From Dichotomocladium elegans (Eukaryota > Mucoromycota > Mucoromycetes > Mucorales > Lichtheimiaceae), in contig JAIXMN010000027.1 in NCBI GenBank assembly GCA_025716815.1, forward strand, positions 1-64,000: a stretch of DNA of 64,000 nucleotides, given 5' to 3'. The notes beneath the pieces were generated by a model. The model had not been told where the DNA came from, made no database searches, and was given only the letters and a program-made list of their open reading frames with translations. Positions 22,499 to 34,833 of this stretch are shown here, in pieces; position 1 is the first letter of the stretch, and every line of letters starts with the position of its first letter. The position numbers and the translations under genes were made by a program.

Positions 22499-25400
22499 AT
22501 GAACAATACTTTTGTTCTTCACGACGAATTATTACTTCTCCAGGAAGACCCATCGAATTACCCGATCCCAAATGAAGTTCCCGTACTGGGCAGAAGTGAA
22601 CCCGAATTGACGAGATACCTTAATGGTTTGCAGTTTGATTCGATCGCTGTGTAGAGGTCCTCAAGCTGATTGCCTGGCTTTAACAGACATCACCGATCGC
22701 ATCGAAGTAGCTTCAGAAAACATTGCTGATCCTCTTGTATTTGACAAGATAAGAAGCTTTGTTAAGTAGGTTTATTGGCTGCAGGTTTACGTTGTCGAAA
22801 CGCGGCTGAATTCACCAAGCATTGCCCTGAATTTAGGAATTTCCAGCATATCAGCCCTCGTATCTCAGCCAAATTACACGACATTATTATTTCCGGTATT
22901 CCAAATTTCAGAACAACGGACAAATATAGGCATTAACTGTCAAGTCACTGCTTAGCTTTCAGGGCCGAGATAAAAGCAACATCAGAAGATCTTGAGAATG
23001 ACGAGAGAGATTCGTTTACCGGCCATAAATACAACCTCGAACTTTACGTTTTTATACTTCATTGGCTCCTTGTGTTATCTTCGGAACGATCGGCCTTATC
23101 CGCAGGACAAGCAGTGACAACGAAGGCAAAGGTATGATTATCTACTACAATTGGCGATTGAGCATTCTTATAACGCATGCCCCTAACAGAAAGGGAGATC
23201 ACGAGTATCAGACGAAACACAACGTTATGATTGGTCTGCGCAGAAGCTCAAGACATTCGAATTATTCGCAAAACTTCTAGAGCATAAGCTTTCAAAGATC
23301 TGGCCACTAAAGCCAGAGCGAGAGGTTTTCATCAGGTAACAAAGCTTACTGACTGCATGATACGTCCTGTCGAGATTGAATGATCCGAGTAATAGTCTCT
23401 TCACGAAGCCTGCGTTCCAAATCTTCGAGAATCCTGCAGCAATCAAAGCGACGGCCACCGCAACACCCGTGAAACGACAGGCCTTCAAAGTCTTAGCATT
23501 GAGCATCAAGTACTATGACCAAATGTTCCGTAAGTCGCCAATATGGTTTCTATAAGTATGACCATGCGATACATAAAACCAACGATTTATTTTCGACAGC
23601 GGCGCAGACTACGATAATACAGAATTTGCAGTACTGGGAACACTCTGCTGAACCTATGGTTGAGCTGCTGCATCTTTTGATCGACAAGTACGACTATAGC
23701 CAGCTTGCTGACGAGATTCTCCGAGAAATCAGCAACAAGGAATTTAAAGATATTTCGACAAAAGAAGTCAAAGACTCGCCAAACCCAAAGACTTTCGCAA
23801 CTTTTCTTGTAAAACTTGCAGAAGTTGCCCCAAAATGTATCCAAAAGAACCTTGGCCTGCTTATCAATCAGCTGGGGAGCGAGGTAAAACGCATTTCAAA
23901 TTCTAGCGTGTAGAATGGCTTACAGCCTCCCATTATTTTTTAGTCATACAATATCCGAATGGCCATTGTTGAAATCCTGGGCAATTTGATCATAGAATTG
24001 ACTTTACATTCGCCAGATAGCACCGCGCAAAAGGAGCAAATCAACGGCTATTTTGACATATTGGAAGAGAGGATGCTAGACCAAGTTGCATTTGTTCGCT
24101 CCAAGGTCCTGCAAGTTTACCTTCGTATTCTTGAGTAGGTGCGGGTTGGGAGGAGCGATTGGATTACTGATAGCTAACAAAAATGTATAGAATAAAAGCA
24201 AAGTTTCCCAAGCGCCGCCACGCGTTGGGTATTCTTAGCCTTCGGCATCTTGAAGACAAGAGTAGCGTCGTTCGAAAGTACGCTATTCGCGTCTTGACGA
24301 GATTGATATCAACACATCCTTACAATATGTACGGCGGCGAACTTGATCTCGAGGACTGGCAAAGAAAATTAGACAAAATCAAGGAAGAATTGGCTGTGAG
24401 TGGACTGATGCATCGTTCTGACATCATTTACTTACAAGTGAAGAAAATAGAGCGCCCAAAAATCTGACAAGTTTGCAGATGATGCGAATAGTCGCGAAGA
24501 GACTAAACCTAAGGACGCAGAAATACCAAAAAATTCAGAAGAAAAAGTGTGTCCTGGAAACGAAGACATCGAGATGAAAGAGTCTTCGGCAAATACGGAG
24601 GAAACAACAAAAATCCCGCATAGGGCGGCCGAAAGTAACACAGGGGACTCTACGGCGATACGGATGCCAGACGTCCGAGCAGCGGTTATTTCTGTTGAAA
24701 AGATACAGCAACTCACCTTAATGCGCACGTTCCACATGGATGCCGTCAAGTTAATACAGCAAATTCATCAAGCCATTCCAGTCATATGCCAGCTTTTATC
24801 ATCAAAGTCTAAGCCCGAAGTCTTGGAGGCTATGGACTTTCTGATGACAGCGTACAACTATAAGGTCAAACCTGCAGCAGTAAGTTTGTGTTAAATATCA
24901 TGTCTTTTCTGTCTCTCGTTTTCTGTCGTGTTTGATTGCTCACGGGCGCCGTAGGATGGGATCAAAAAGATGCTACATTTGATTTGGACAAAGGATACAA
25001 GTGACGAAGGCAAAGGCATCAAGATGAAATTGCTGGATTGTTACAAAAAGCTTTATCTTGAATACGACGCGAGACTTTCATCACGCGATAACATCAATGC
25101 CATCGCCAAGAATCTTATTCAACTCACCTTTCACACCACACTTGCGGAACTCACATCACTTGAGCAACTTTTGTGCACCGTAATGATAGAAGATCCTTTA
25201 CCGGAAGCAGTTATTGATAAACTATGGGCGGTTTACGGTAAAATTTCGAAACATAGTTTCGGAGGATCATCAGCTCACCTAGTGCTTCATAGGTTTCACG
25301 AAGGCCAGTATCCCGAAATCACAGCGACGAGGCGCAATCATCATTCTTGGCATGCTAGCCAAAGCGAAAACCGACGTTGTGAGCGAGAAAGTTGATGTTA

Positions 25401-27718
25401 TGCTGCGGGTCGGGCTGGGACCATTAGGAAAGGTAAGAGGAGGAACATCTCATATTAAGTTTGGAAGGCTCGGCTAACATTATATGAATATCTCAGACCG
25501 ACTTGAGTTTAGCAAAATACACGTGCATTGCACTGCAGAGACTTAATGGGATTAAGTCTGCTGAGAAAGGTGATTAAACAGATGAAGAAGGATGATGAGG
25601 AGATCTTGAGAATGAGAGTAACTCATGTTGTGGCTCTAGGTCGGAGTGTCCATGAAGGTGCACGACTGCCGATGCATCATGCTATATTTCCACGGCTCAA
25701 GGATATAATTGAAAGCCCTACTGATCTCATTGAATGGTGAGTATATAGTATAACAACAAGGGCAAGATTTTCGTTGCTGACTTGAATTGTTTAGGTTCAG
25801 CGTGACGGAGGAAGCGCTCAATACGATCTATCTACTTGGTGAGCATCCAGACATACTTTGTGCTGAAATTATTCGCAACAAAACTGTCAGAGTACTTGGT
25901 GAGCGCGGTCGCTCAGAGACACCCTTATCGACTGATGATGCGGCGGAGGCCATGGATATCGACTATGATATGAGCATGTCACAACAAGCATTTCCAATCC
26001 CCAAAGAGCCAGTTTTTCAGAGCTCCACAGAACTCAGCCAGCTGGTCTTTCTTGTTGGGCATGTTGCGCTCAAACAAATCGTGCATCTTGAGTTTGTCGA
26101 AGCAGCATGGAAAAAAATCAGCGCCAAGAAGAATGGTGAGTTTGAGAAGACGTTAGATTCTCCCCAAAAAGCTGATGGTATAATATCTAGAGGGAGCAAA
26201 GACTGGAGCAGGTGAAGAGGAGGAGCTGGAGCAGGTGGGCGGCACGGCCGAGGATGATATTGGTGAAACAATCACACATATTCGTGAACGTGAAGTTCTT
26301 TTTGGTCCCAATTCGTTATTAGCAAGGTTTGGACCAATGTTAACTGAGATATGTGTGCGCAATAAGATTTACACGGTAAGAAACCTTGAGCATTGCCATT
26401 GTCACGTGAGACAAGCATATGCAGACATACCTTCTGGAGGCTATAACGGGAATGTCGCGTTTTGCTCTCTATTAGGATCGGACTCTTCAGATGATGGCGA
26501 CTCTGTCACTTGCTAAATTTATGTGCGTGAGCTCAGATTATTGCGAAAAAAATCTCCAGCTACTATTCACGATGCTCGAGCGATCCAAAGATGCAACTAT
26601 CAGAAGCAATATTGTGATTGCACTGGGAGACATGGCTGTCTGCTTCAATACTATTATCGACGAAAACATCTCGTTTCTATACAACCGCCTATCAGACGAG
26701 AGTAATTTGGTCAAGAAGAATGCGGTTATGGTCTTGACCCATCTGATTCTAAACGGTATGGTCAAGGTTAAGGGTCAGATCAGTGAGATGGCCCGTTGTG
26801 TGGAAGATCCGGATCAACGCATCGCAGACCTTGCGAAGCTGTTTTTTACCGAATTGGCCACCAAAGATAATGCAATTTACAACAATCTACCGGATATAAT
26901 TTCAAACCTAACCAACTGCGAACCCAAGGTGGAAGAGGAGAAGTTCCGGCGGATCATGCGCTTCATCTTTTCGTTTGAGTTTGCGGACAAGGAAAAACAT
27001 GCGGAGAATGTGGTCGATAAACTGTGCATGCGGTTCGCTAATACAGATGACGAGCGCATTTGGCGCGATATCGCATTTTGTCTGTCGCTGCTGCCGTTCA
27101 AATCCGAGAGGAGTTTCAAGAAGCTGATGGAGGGGCTGCCTAACTATCAAGATAAATTGCATGAAGAATCAGTACTTAAAAGTTTCCAGGACATTATTGC
27201 AAAGGTAAGAAAGGGCCCAACAGGCGCAAGAAGAAAGATGATGGGCTAAAAAATAACCGGTTTGATATTGCTTGCATTGTCGCATTCTTCGCTCTTCTAG
27301 GGAAGACTGCAAAAAGTGGCAAAGCCTGAACTTAAGGCTATCATTGACGAGTTGGATCAAAAGCTCCAAAAGCATTGCGGTAATGAAAAGACAGAAGAGG
27401 ATGACATATCGCCAACGCAGCCCAAAAAGGCGCCCATGCGTCAAAAACGAAGTAAGTGTCTCTCTAGTCCTTGAGGAATCCAGTTTGCTGAAAGAGAGAG
27501 GCACATGATTAGCGACGCGATCAAACCAGAAAACGACATCGACTCAAGCGAAAAAGAAGGCAAATGATAAACTCACACAGAAACGGAAACGACGCACTGT
27601 TGAAAGCGAGAACGAGTCTGAAGACGATCTTGTGCTGGAAGACGATGATGATGAAGACGAAGACGAAGATGTTGATGAGGATACCGCTGATGAGGAAGAC
27701 GAAGGCGCAGATGAATAA
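22499..27718 (+). CDS. CND1: Condensin complex subunit 1 (NCAPD2/Cnd1/Ycs4 family)
   Basis: This HEAT-repeat subunit joins the SMC2-SMC4 ring through the kleisin subunit and is needed for mitotic chromosome compaction. The product starts MNNTFVLHDELLLLQEDPSN. The N-terminal domain has AEIKATSEDLENDERDSF followed by HKYNLELYVFILHW and FAKLLEHKLSKIWPL, a signature of this subunit. The middle has HEAT-like helices (SVVRKYAIRVLTRLISTHPY). The C-terminal Cnd1 domain is in one long exon (about 26500-27210, including NIVIALGDMAVCFNTIID). The tail is very acidic (DDDDEDEDEDVDEDTADEED) and ends at 27718. There are many short introns; the first is probably 22626-22686, joining TRYLN to DITDRIEVAS in frame. 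Some small introns, near 22770-22990 and 25290-25330, could be modelled more than one way. No disabling mutation is seen. Confidence 0.92.
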
Positions 27719-28685
27719 AAGCATCTGGTATCTAGTAACCTGCATAATGTTATTCGGGTAAAAGATTTACTGGCATTATCAGTGCGAGATAATACATTTA
27801 TTGTCAAGCGACACTGTACATCCGATACGATGCTTCCGTCTTCCATGGTTTATTACTTTAGCTTAAGCCAGCCCTGGTTCATCTTTATTTGAAAAGTTAA
27901 CGTGCATGTGTGTGTTCACGAAAGAACAAAAGGACATAAATAAGGGCGCTTCTTGTGATGCTCGAAAGAGTAGGATATATGGATACGTCACATGTAAATG
28001 TCCCAAGAGGCCTTCTCGATCTGGTATGATCAAAGAAGGTCGTACTGAAAATCTGCTAGGGTTGCTTTTGTAAGGTTGGCCAGCGAGAGATTCACATTCG
28101 AGCTCCGCACAGCCCTTTGTTGAAATTTGGCCACCCGGATCGTCTTGCAGAAGAACCATTGATTCGTCGCCAAATTGATTACCCGTATCCTACAACCGAC
28201 ATTACGCGCACACTTCACACTCGCGCAGAGAGAGGAAAGTGTGTGTATGTGTGTGTGTATGTATATTGACCATCAGGTGTAACTTCCCGAACCTCTCCAC
28301 TCCATCCAATCTCCCCCCCCCAATGCCCTCCTGGGATGTTGGTTTGACTCGGACTTGAGAAGTAGAGCAAGCCGCCAATGGGTGGCTGTGATTCCAAAAA
28401 AAAAGGTTGTGGGGGTTGTGTTACATGAAGCGGGGAAGGGAGGAGGGCTTATCTAAGACGGAGTGGAGAGGGCTCAAGATCTTTTGATCAATGCAAAACA
28501 ACTTTGATCTCCGCGAAAAAAGTGGGGTTGGGTTTGTGAAAGAAAAAAAAGGTTTCCCGCGTTTTTTTTATTTTCTATACACGCGTAGATTCGATATCTA
28601 TAAAAAGCACTGACGCACAAGTCCATCCTTTTATTATCTCTTCTGCTCATTTTCATCCCTTTTCACACAAACGTGCAACATAAAA
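27719..28685. other. Intergenic region between condensin and D-lactate dehydrogenase genes
   Basis: This holds the condensin 3' flank and the promoter of the next gene. It contains a GT-rich microsatellite near 28238-28262. A minus frame at 27863-28159 shows no family motif. Confidence 0.5.
28599..28607 (+). promoter_or_regulatory. TATA box of the D-lactate dehydrogenase gene
   Basis: TATAAAAAG lies about 80 bases upstream of the ATG at 28686, a suitable distance for a short 5' leader. Confidence 0.6.
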
Positions 28686-30725
28686 ATGTGGTCGACATTG
28701 GGACGCCAATCATCTCGGCAGATGGCCATTGCCCATTTCAAGAGACGTCTGTACAGCTCGGTGGGATCGCAAGCAAAGCAGCAGCAACCGAGATCGCTCA
28801 CGCGATCGGCTTTGCTTGGAGCAGTGACTGGTGTCACAGGTGGATTCACTTACTACTATCTGTCAAACAACAGCAACAAGTCAGGTCTCGGGTCTGCTGC
28901 GAACGAGGGTATGGCCACCAGCCCTGCTGCACTCGACAAAAAGTCGGCAATCCAGCAAGCATTCCACGAGCTCCAGGCTGTCCTTCCAACCGGGCACGTC
29001 ACAGTCGATGAAGAGATCCTGCAGCTCCATGGCTACTCGAGCAACAGCTACCATAATGAAGGGTCACCCAACATCGTTGTGTTTCCCAGCAGCACAGAAG
29101 ACGTTGTCAAGATTGTAAATATTGCCAGCAAACTAAAGTGAGTTCCAGTCGTGGAGGCAATGGGAAGAGACGGAAAACACTTCGGCACATCTCGTATACA
29201 TTCCAAACTCAGATTCTATTCGCTCAATCTAGCCTCCCGATCATTCCCTTCTCAGGTGGCACATCGCTCGAGGGCCATTTCACCGCACCTCAGGGAGGTA
29301 TCTGCATTTCGTTTACAGAGCATATGGACAAGGTGGTCGCATTCCACCCTGATGACCTTGATATCGTTGTCCAACCGGGCGTCCAATGGGAGGACCTGAA
29401 CGCCCAACTCAAGCCCCACAATCTGTTCTTTCCCATGGATCCGGGACCGGGGTAAATAGTCGTATTTCGGAGGAGAGCGGAATTAGCCAGGATTGGGGAT
29501 ATATGGAAACTGATACGGACCGGCTTCTGTGTATATACAGTGCTTGCATTGGCGGTATGGTAGGTACCGGCTGCTCGGGTACCAATGCCGTCCGCTGGGG
29601 TACGATGCGCGAATGGGTGATTAACCTGACAGTGGTGACCGCGAACGGTGAAGTTGTAAAGACTCGTCAACGTCCACGGTAAGCATGGCGTGTGGATAAA
29701 ACCAGATGGGATGCGGTACTTACCGATAATTGGGGGTGGGGTCAAACAGAAAATCATCGGCGGGTTATGATCTCACAAAGCTGTTTATCGGCTCTGAAGG
29801 CACGCTTGGCGTTGTGACGGAAATCACGCTTAAGCTGGCTGTCCGCCCTGAGGAGGAGACAGGTAGATGATGTGTTTATCTTTCTAAAATGGGGTGGCGG
29901 CTACGGCAGGCTGACATGTACATAATAGTGGCTGTCTGCGATTTCCCGACTGTACGCGATGCTGCCGCGGTTGTACCTGATCTCACCAAGGCCGGCGTAC
30001 AGATTGGTGCAGTCGAGCTTCTCGATGAGTCGATGATGAAGGCCGTGCGCATGGCAACTCCCGACCTTGGCTACGAGGAAAAGCCTACGCTGTTCTTCAA
30101 GTTTGTGGGATCAAAGGCTCAGATTCAACACGAGATAAAGGTGGTGTCTGAGCTTGCCAAGAAGCATAAGGGAGGCAAGTTCAAATATGCAAAAACCCAG
30201 GAAGAGAAGGATAAGCTCTGGGAAGGCCGCAAGGTAGGAAGGACTAGGAATCAAAGGGGGGAAGGCGGCTCAGAAATCGTCTAATACGACAATTGCAAGA
30301 CTTGCTTATGGTCTGCGACGCTGTTAAAAGAAAATGCGTCCATCTGGACAACGGATGTAGTCGTCCCGGTTTCTCGACTGCCTGAACTTATCGAGGAAAC
30401 CAAGAAGGATACAGCGGCCTCAACGCTTCCCTGTCCGTTTGCGGGACACGCGGGCGACGGCAATTTCCATCTATTCATCCTCTTTGATAAGGAGAAGCCT
30501 GAAGAGTTTGAGGAGGCCACACGTCTCAATTCGAATTTGATCAAGCGAGCAATTGACATGGATGGCTCTATCACCGGCGAGCACGGTGTGGGCTATGGCA
30601 AGAAGAAGTATCTCCGAGCTGAGCTTGGTGATAAGACGGTTGACTTGATGTGGACCATCAAGGACGCGGTTGATCCCAAGGGTATTATGAATCCTGGAAA
30701 GGTCCTTCCAGACAAACAAAAGTAA
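28686..30725 (+). CDS. DLD1: D-lactate dehydrogenase (cytochrome), mitochondrial
   Basis: This flavoprotein oxidises D-lactate to pyruvate and passes electrons to cytochrome c. The N-terminus ([12 protein letters not shown] followed by basic residues and RRLYSS) looks like a mitochondrial presequence, followed by a likely membrane segment ([15 protein letters not shown]). The FAD-binding type 4 domain includes [25 protein letters not shown] and [13 protein letters not shown]. The C-terminal FAD-oxidase domain has [17 protein letters not shown] and [15 protein letters not shown], ending in [14 protein letters not shown]. At least five introns interrupt it; the first joins ASKLN to LPIIPFSGG in frame. 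All family landmarks are present, so it appears functional. Confidence 0.93.
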
Positions 30726-30893
30726 TATCATTATTAAAAGAATTGCTTATACAAAGAGGATTGTGATAATGCCGTAAAGTCTGTATGATGTGCTTGTGTA
30801 TAGATCGTTTATCTTTTCTTTCTTTTTTTGGCCAGCATCGCTCGTGGCTCTGATGACGTTTAAAAAGACTTCATCCATGCCATCGTTATTCAT

Positions 30894-31317
30894 TTACGGT
30901 ATGTCTAAAAGCTTCCACTCCCCATTTTCTTGCTCGCCGCCTGGCCCTCTGCTGGACTGATAGGTAAAAGTCGAGGTGATTGTATCCGAGTCCCGCCGCG
31001 GGTCTTTTTTGCACACGACGAGGAAAATGTTCACCCACCTTTGGGAATCCACTACGTACAAGATAATCCAAAGTCTTTCCTTCGTGCATCGACTTAAACT
31101 GTCTTGCTTTCTCATCAATATTCTCCAGGCGAATCCGGTAAATCGATGGCAAAGACTATTGAAGACAACGTGGAGTGTACCATCGGGATACGTACGATCA
31201 GTAGGACGAAGTCGATTATATGCAGTCTTCTCTGGCCCAACTGGGTTATAACCATCCGCCCTGATCCTTAGATCAAGGCGTCTTTTTTTTTTCACCTGCG
31301 GTGCCGTACAATGCCAT
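30894..31317 (-). CDS. Small putative single-pass membrane protein
   Basis: A four-exon minus-strand model fits splice signals with consistent phase. MALYGTA begins at 31317 and is followed by a GTGAAA intron. The second exon reads GQRRLHIIDFVLLI, and a GTACGT intron follows. The third exon reads SLPSIYRIRLENIDEKARQF and then KSMHEGKTLDYLVRSGFPK. After a GTGGGT intron the last exon ends GEQENGEWKLLDIP. The product would be about 88 residues with one hydrophobic helix near residues 20-34 and a basic C-terminal side, reminiscent of small mitochondrial inner-membrane proteins. I do not recognise the family. It converges tail-to-tail with the D-lactate dehydrogenase gene. Confidence 0.5.
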
Positions 31318-32105
31318 TTCAATGGGTCAACCATCCACTTTCATGACTAAAATGTCAGACCGAAACAGCGTCGGAACCATGACCCTGGAGAAGCACCGGC
31401 ACGCCTATGCTGCCAAGTAAAAGAGCTCAACACATTGTCTTCTGGACTACATTGCGTCTATCTTCGGTGGATGGGGTGGTGGTGCGCAAAAAGTCCCTAC
31501 GAATATCAATTTCAGCCACGTGGGTTAGGTGGAGCGTCAACCCAACGTCCCACTGTCCGTTCTTATGAACCGAGATTTTTGGCGGAATTGAGATCATTGA
31601 AGGGAACAAAACGCGCATGGCATTGGTGTTGTATGGATTGCAGATCTGACAATATCTGATTTCCATGCAGGTGTAGGATTTCGGTAAAGTCCGGGTTGTC
31701 GTTACGTAATGGTTGAGAAGGTGTCCATCTAGACAAATTTCTTGGAACCAGGGAGAAGCTTAATTATGTTAGAATGGGCTTGATCAAGCGCCGATAGAGC
31801 GAGAGATGTTCTCTTTTGTCGACGGCTCCCTGTCCCTTGAGACAATTCTCTCCAAAGATTTCTCTGATGATAAGGGCTTGACGAGCTTTCTCAAGCGACT
31901 TTTTGAACTGGGGTAAACATGCGGGTTTGAAAATAAAAAAGTGTTCCTAATTGGGCTTTGTGCTACACTCGAGATTGGGGGGTGGGTGTGGAAGAAAGAT
32001 GCGCAGCATTACGTGTTACCTGGTTTCCTACTGCGAGTGAGTGCGCCGGGCGCTTTTTAGTTCTCTTTTCTCTTTCTCTTTCTTTTGTATATCATATCTT
32101 TAACC
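31318..32105. other. Region with unresolved coding potential
   Basis: Three pieces look protein-like but could not be joined. A plus frame from 31322 contains MSDRNSVGTMTLEKHRHAYA and may be a first exon. A minus frame at 31427-31666 contains NPYNTNAMRVLFPSMISIPP. At about 31770-31910 the minus strand reads FKKSLEKARQALIIREIFGE and KREHLSLYRRLIKPIL after a CCCCAG acceptor. A further gene on one strand is likely, but I cannot give a supported model. Confidence 0.3.
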
Positions 32106-33361
32106 ATGTCAGCCAAGATTGTTAGTACAGCTCGCAACGACGAGAAGGCGCTGTTTCGTCAGATTTCCTCCACCATCAGCCTTCAGTGAGTCAAGCAAAC
32201 ACCGTATCTCGGTTTTTTTTTCTCGTATCCGCTTTTCTTCCTGGTTCCTTTATTTTTTTTTGGAGAGGACGGGATATGGAGATTGGACTTTGGGCAGAGG
32301 AGAACAGAGCATTCACACATGATTAATTTGTTGGTGTCTTTCGCCCCTGATAACAGCTCAGGCGATATAACCGCCCTTTCTGTGGATGCCATTGGTAAGA
32401 TACACATATACATTGTTCCAATGCGTTGGGTGATTCACTCGTCCCCGTCAAAAGTCAATCCGACCAATCAAGACCTACTTCCCGGAGGAGGACGTATGTG
32501 AAGGTTTCTACAGAGTATCCTTTGCATGTTTTTCTTTCCGTCTAATCGCGCTTTTGGTTTTTAGTATCAGCCCACATCCATGAGTATGTTATGAATGGAA
32601 ATGATCGAGGATACAGAAAATAACAAAACACATGGTTCAGGGCAGCAGGGTGTCTACTGTCGAACGAGTGCAGAATGTTGCGTCAATGCACCGAGGGAGT
32701 ATGTATGCCAAAAGACGGACGACGAGGAACCAGCGAGGATTTTTATTGTAATGTTTATAGGAAGCCAAGATCACAAAGGGCTACAATTTACCAGCGAAAT
32801 GTAAACATTGTCGGCATAACATACATGCAAAACGCGAATGGTTACCGCTACATGTTGTTGATGGTCTCTTTTCGTGTAGACGTAATCCATACGGTTGGCT
32901 CTCGCAAACAGAATAACTTTATCTTGGCGAGCTGTTACAGACGATGTCTTGAGCTCGCTGAAGCACATCGTCTGAGGACGATCGCCTTCCCTTGCATTTC
33001 CACAGGCGCATTCATGTTTAACCAGGAGGTCGCGTGTAAAATTGCTCTTAGCACGGTCCGAGCCTATCTCATGATGGATCATGCAATGGGGACCGATACG
33101 GTAAGGGTCGTAGGGGGATATCTCAGGAACCCTCTTTGTGACAAGTCCATGTGCGAATAGTTTGACAAGATCATCTTCAGCACGTACACTGAAAAGGATC
33201 AAAAAATCTACAAAGGTAAATAAAGTGATGGTTGTTGTTCTTTGTTGGTTTTCTTTGTGCTGACGTCGCCTTGGAAAATAAAAGACTTGATACCCGTCTA
33301 TTTTCCGGATTACGATGGCGAATTAGACAACAATCATATTGAAATTGAACGAGACAGATAA
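32106..33361 (+). CDS. Macro domain protein (MacroD/YmdB type), probable catalytic Asp missing
   Basis: Macro domains bind ADP-ribose, and MacroD-type members remove ADP-ribose or deacetylate O-acetyl-ADP-ribose. Nine exons fit with correct phase: 32106-32185, 32357-32394, 32455-32493, 32565-32583, 32641-32698, 32761-32800, 32880-33100, 33161-33215, 33285-33361. They give 208 residues. Landmarks in order are HSGDITALSVDAIVNPTNQD, LLPGGGLSAHIHEAAG, EGEAKITKGYNLPAKYVIHT, TIAFPCISTGAFMFNQEVA, and an IIFSTYTEKDQKIYKDLIP tail. The usual GGGGVDGAIH loop reads GGGLSAHIH, so the catalytic Asp position is Ser. NAAN is NPTN. The protein is a single domain with no targeting signal. It may bind ADP-ribose without hydrolysing it. 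Confidence 0.8.
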
Positions 33362-33438
33362 TACAAATATTGTTTATTTTTTCTTTCGGAACGAAAGAAA
33401 ACCAAAATGAATCTTTCTTTCCTCTCTTATCGTCATCG

Positions 33439-34498
33439 ATGGTACTCTTACGACCCATTTCAAACGCTTTTGGTGGATACCGCCGCCGACTGCTTCATGC
33501 GTCGGCGTTTCAATTCCGCTACCATGTGCCCCCAACGCCATCGGTGGAAGAGGCCGTGATTAACATCCTTCACAACACGCCTGAACCCGCCCCAGCGACC
33601 AGAGAGCGGTACAAGATTCTGAGCTGTCTGGCGTACAACGAGCCGGGAGTGATCAATGACATGGCCGCTATTCTTCAGACACGCGGATTCAATATCGAGT
33701 CCTTTGTGGCTGCACACACCGAACTTCCTGGCCTGAGCCGAATGACGCTCGCACTGAAGGGTGGCGAGAACGAAATTGACCGGGCCAGAAGACAAATTGA
33801 GGATCTCGTATGTCTTGCTTGGGGATCCCGGGCGGGGAGAAAAAAAAAAGACAAGGCTAAAATGCAGTTCTTCTTCGCCCCCCCTTCCCTCCTGTTCCCC
33901 GCTTAGGCTCCGGTTTTCGCTGTGCTGGATTACAGCCATACGAAACTGGTTATGCGCGAATTGCTCATGATCCGCGTCTCAATCATTGGGCCAAAAGCGC
34001 ATCAATGGCAAAAAGAACAACAGGATGAAGAAGGCAAAGACATGTTTGCAGAGCAGGATACCAACCTTGCGTTTGCGTCGAAGCGACTTCGGGAAACATC
34101 GGCCCATTTGCGAGCACTGACAGAGCTAGCTCGGCTCTTTGAGGGGCGGATGCTTGACGTCTCGTCCGATTCGGTGATCATCGAGCTGTGCGCAAAACCG
34201 GACCGGATCACGTCATTTATAAAGCTGTGCAAGCCCTTTGGCGTCTTGGAAGCGTCACGGACAGGTCCGTCAAAAAATATGCACCTCGAATGAAAAAAAA
34301 AAGGGAGCGACCGACTGATGTGGGTTGCTTCTTGTACGCCGCATACTAACCCGAGTCGAACATTTCTCTTTTGTATATATAAAAGGTGTCATGGCACTTC
34401 CTCGATCACCTGTGTATGATGATCAGGACTTTGGTGATGGAGAAGAAGATCACAAGGATCAATACAAGGTTGACGCCACACAGCTGCCTCCGGGTTAA
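33439..34498 (+). CDS. ILV6: Acetolactate synthase small (regulatory) subunit, mitochondrial
   Basis: This subunit activates acetolactate synthase, the first step of branched-chain amino acid synthesis, and confers valine feedback inhibition. Three exons (33439-33807, 33907-34264, 34386-34498) give 279 residues. A basic, Ser/Arg-containing N-terminus (GYRRRLLHAS) looks like a mitochondrial presequence. The ACT domain begins YKILSCLAYNEPGVINDMAA and contains RGFNIESFVAAHTE. The second half has MRELLMIRVSIIGP and ARLFEGRMLDVSSDSVIIEL, then GVLEASRTGVMALPRSPVYD. The ATG at 33439 is preferred over the upstream in-frame ATG at 33370 because it begins next to the targeting region. It lies 77 bases downstream of the macro-protein stop. 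Confidence 0.93.
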
Positions 34499-34833
34499 CT
34501 CTTTTTTCATTTTCCCGCCCTGAATAAAAGAAATGATGAACAAAGCAATATTGGCACAACCAAACGCGATGGTCAACGAAAACCAAATAAAACAATCGAA
34601 GCTTCATCTCAGCTTTTGCACCCAAGTCTCCTCTTCTTCCAACTACCTACTGTATAAAACCAACCAACCAGCCCCTCAAACCCACCCCGTCCCCTGGATC
34701 CTGTGTACCCATCCTGGTCTACCTCAAAGAGCAAAAAGCAGAAGAAAAACACCTCCTTAAACCGTATCTTTGCTACCCAATCCTGTCTTTCTCTTTATCC
34801 CTTCCTTTCCTCCTACTTTATATCCAGTTCAAC

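Noticed and set aside
22649..22686. A 38-base intron for the first condensin junction
   Set aside because: It leaves the wrong phase; a donor at 22626 gives a 61-base intron and joins the exons in frame.
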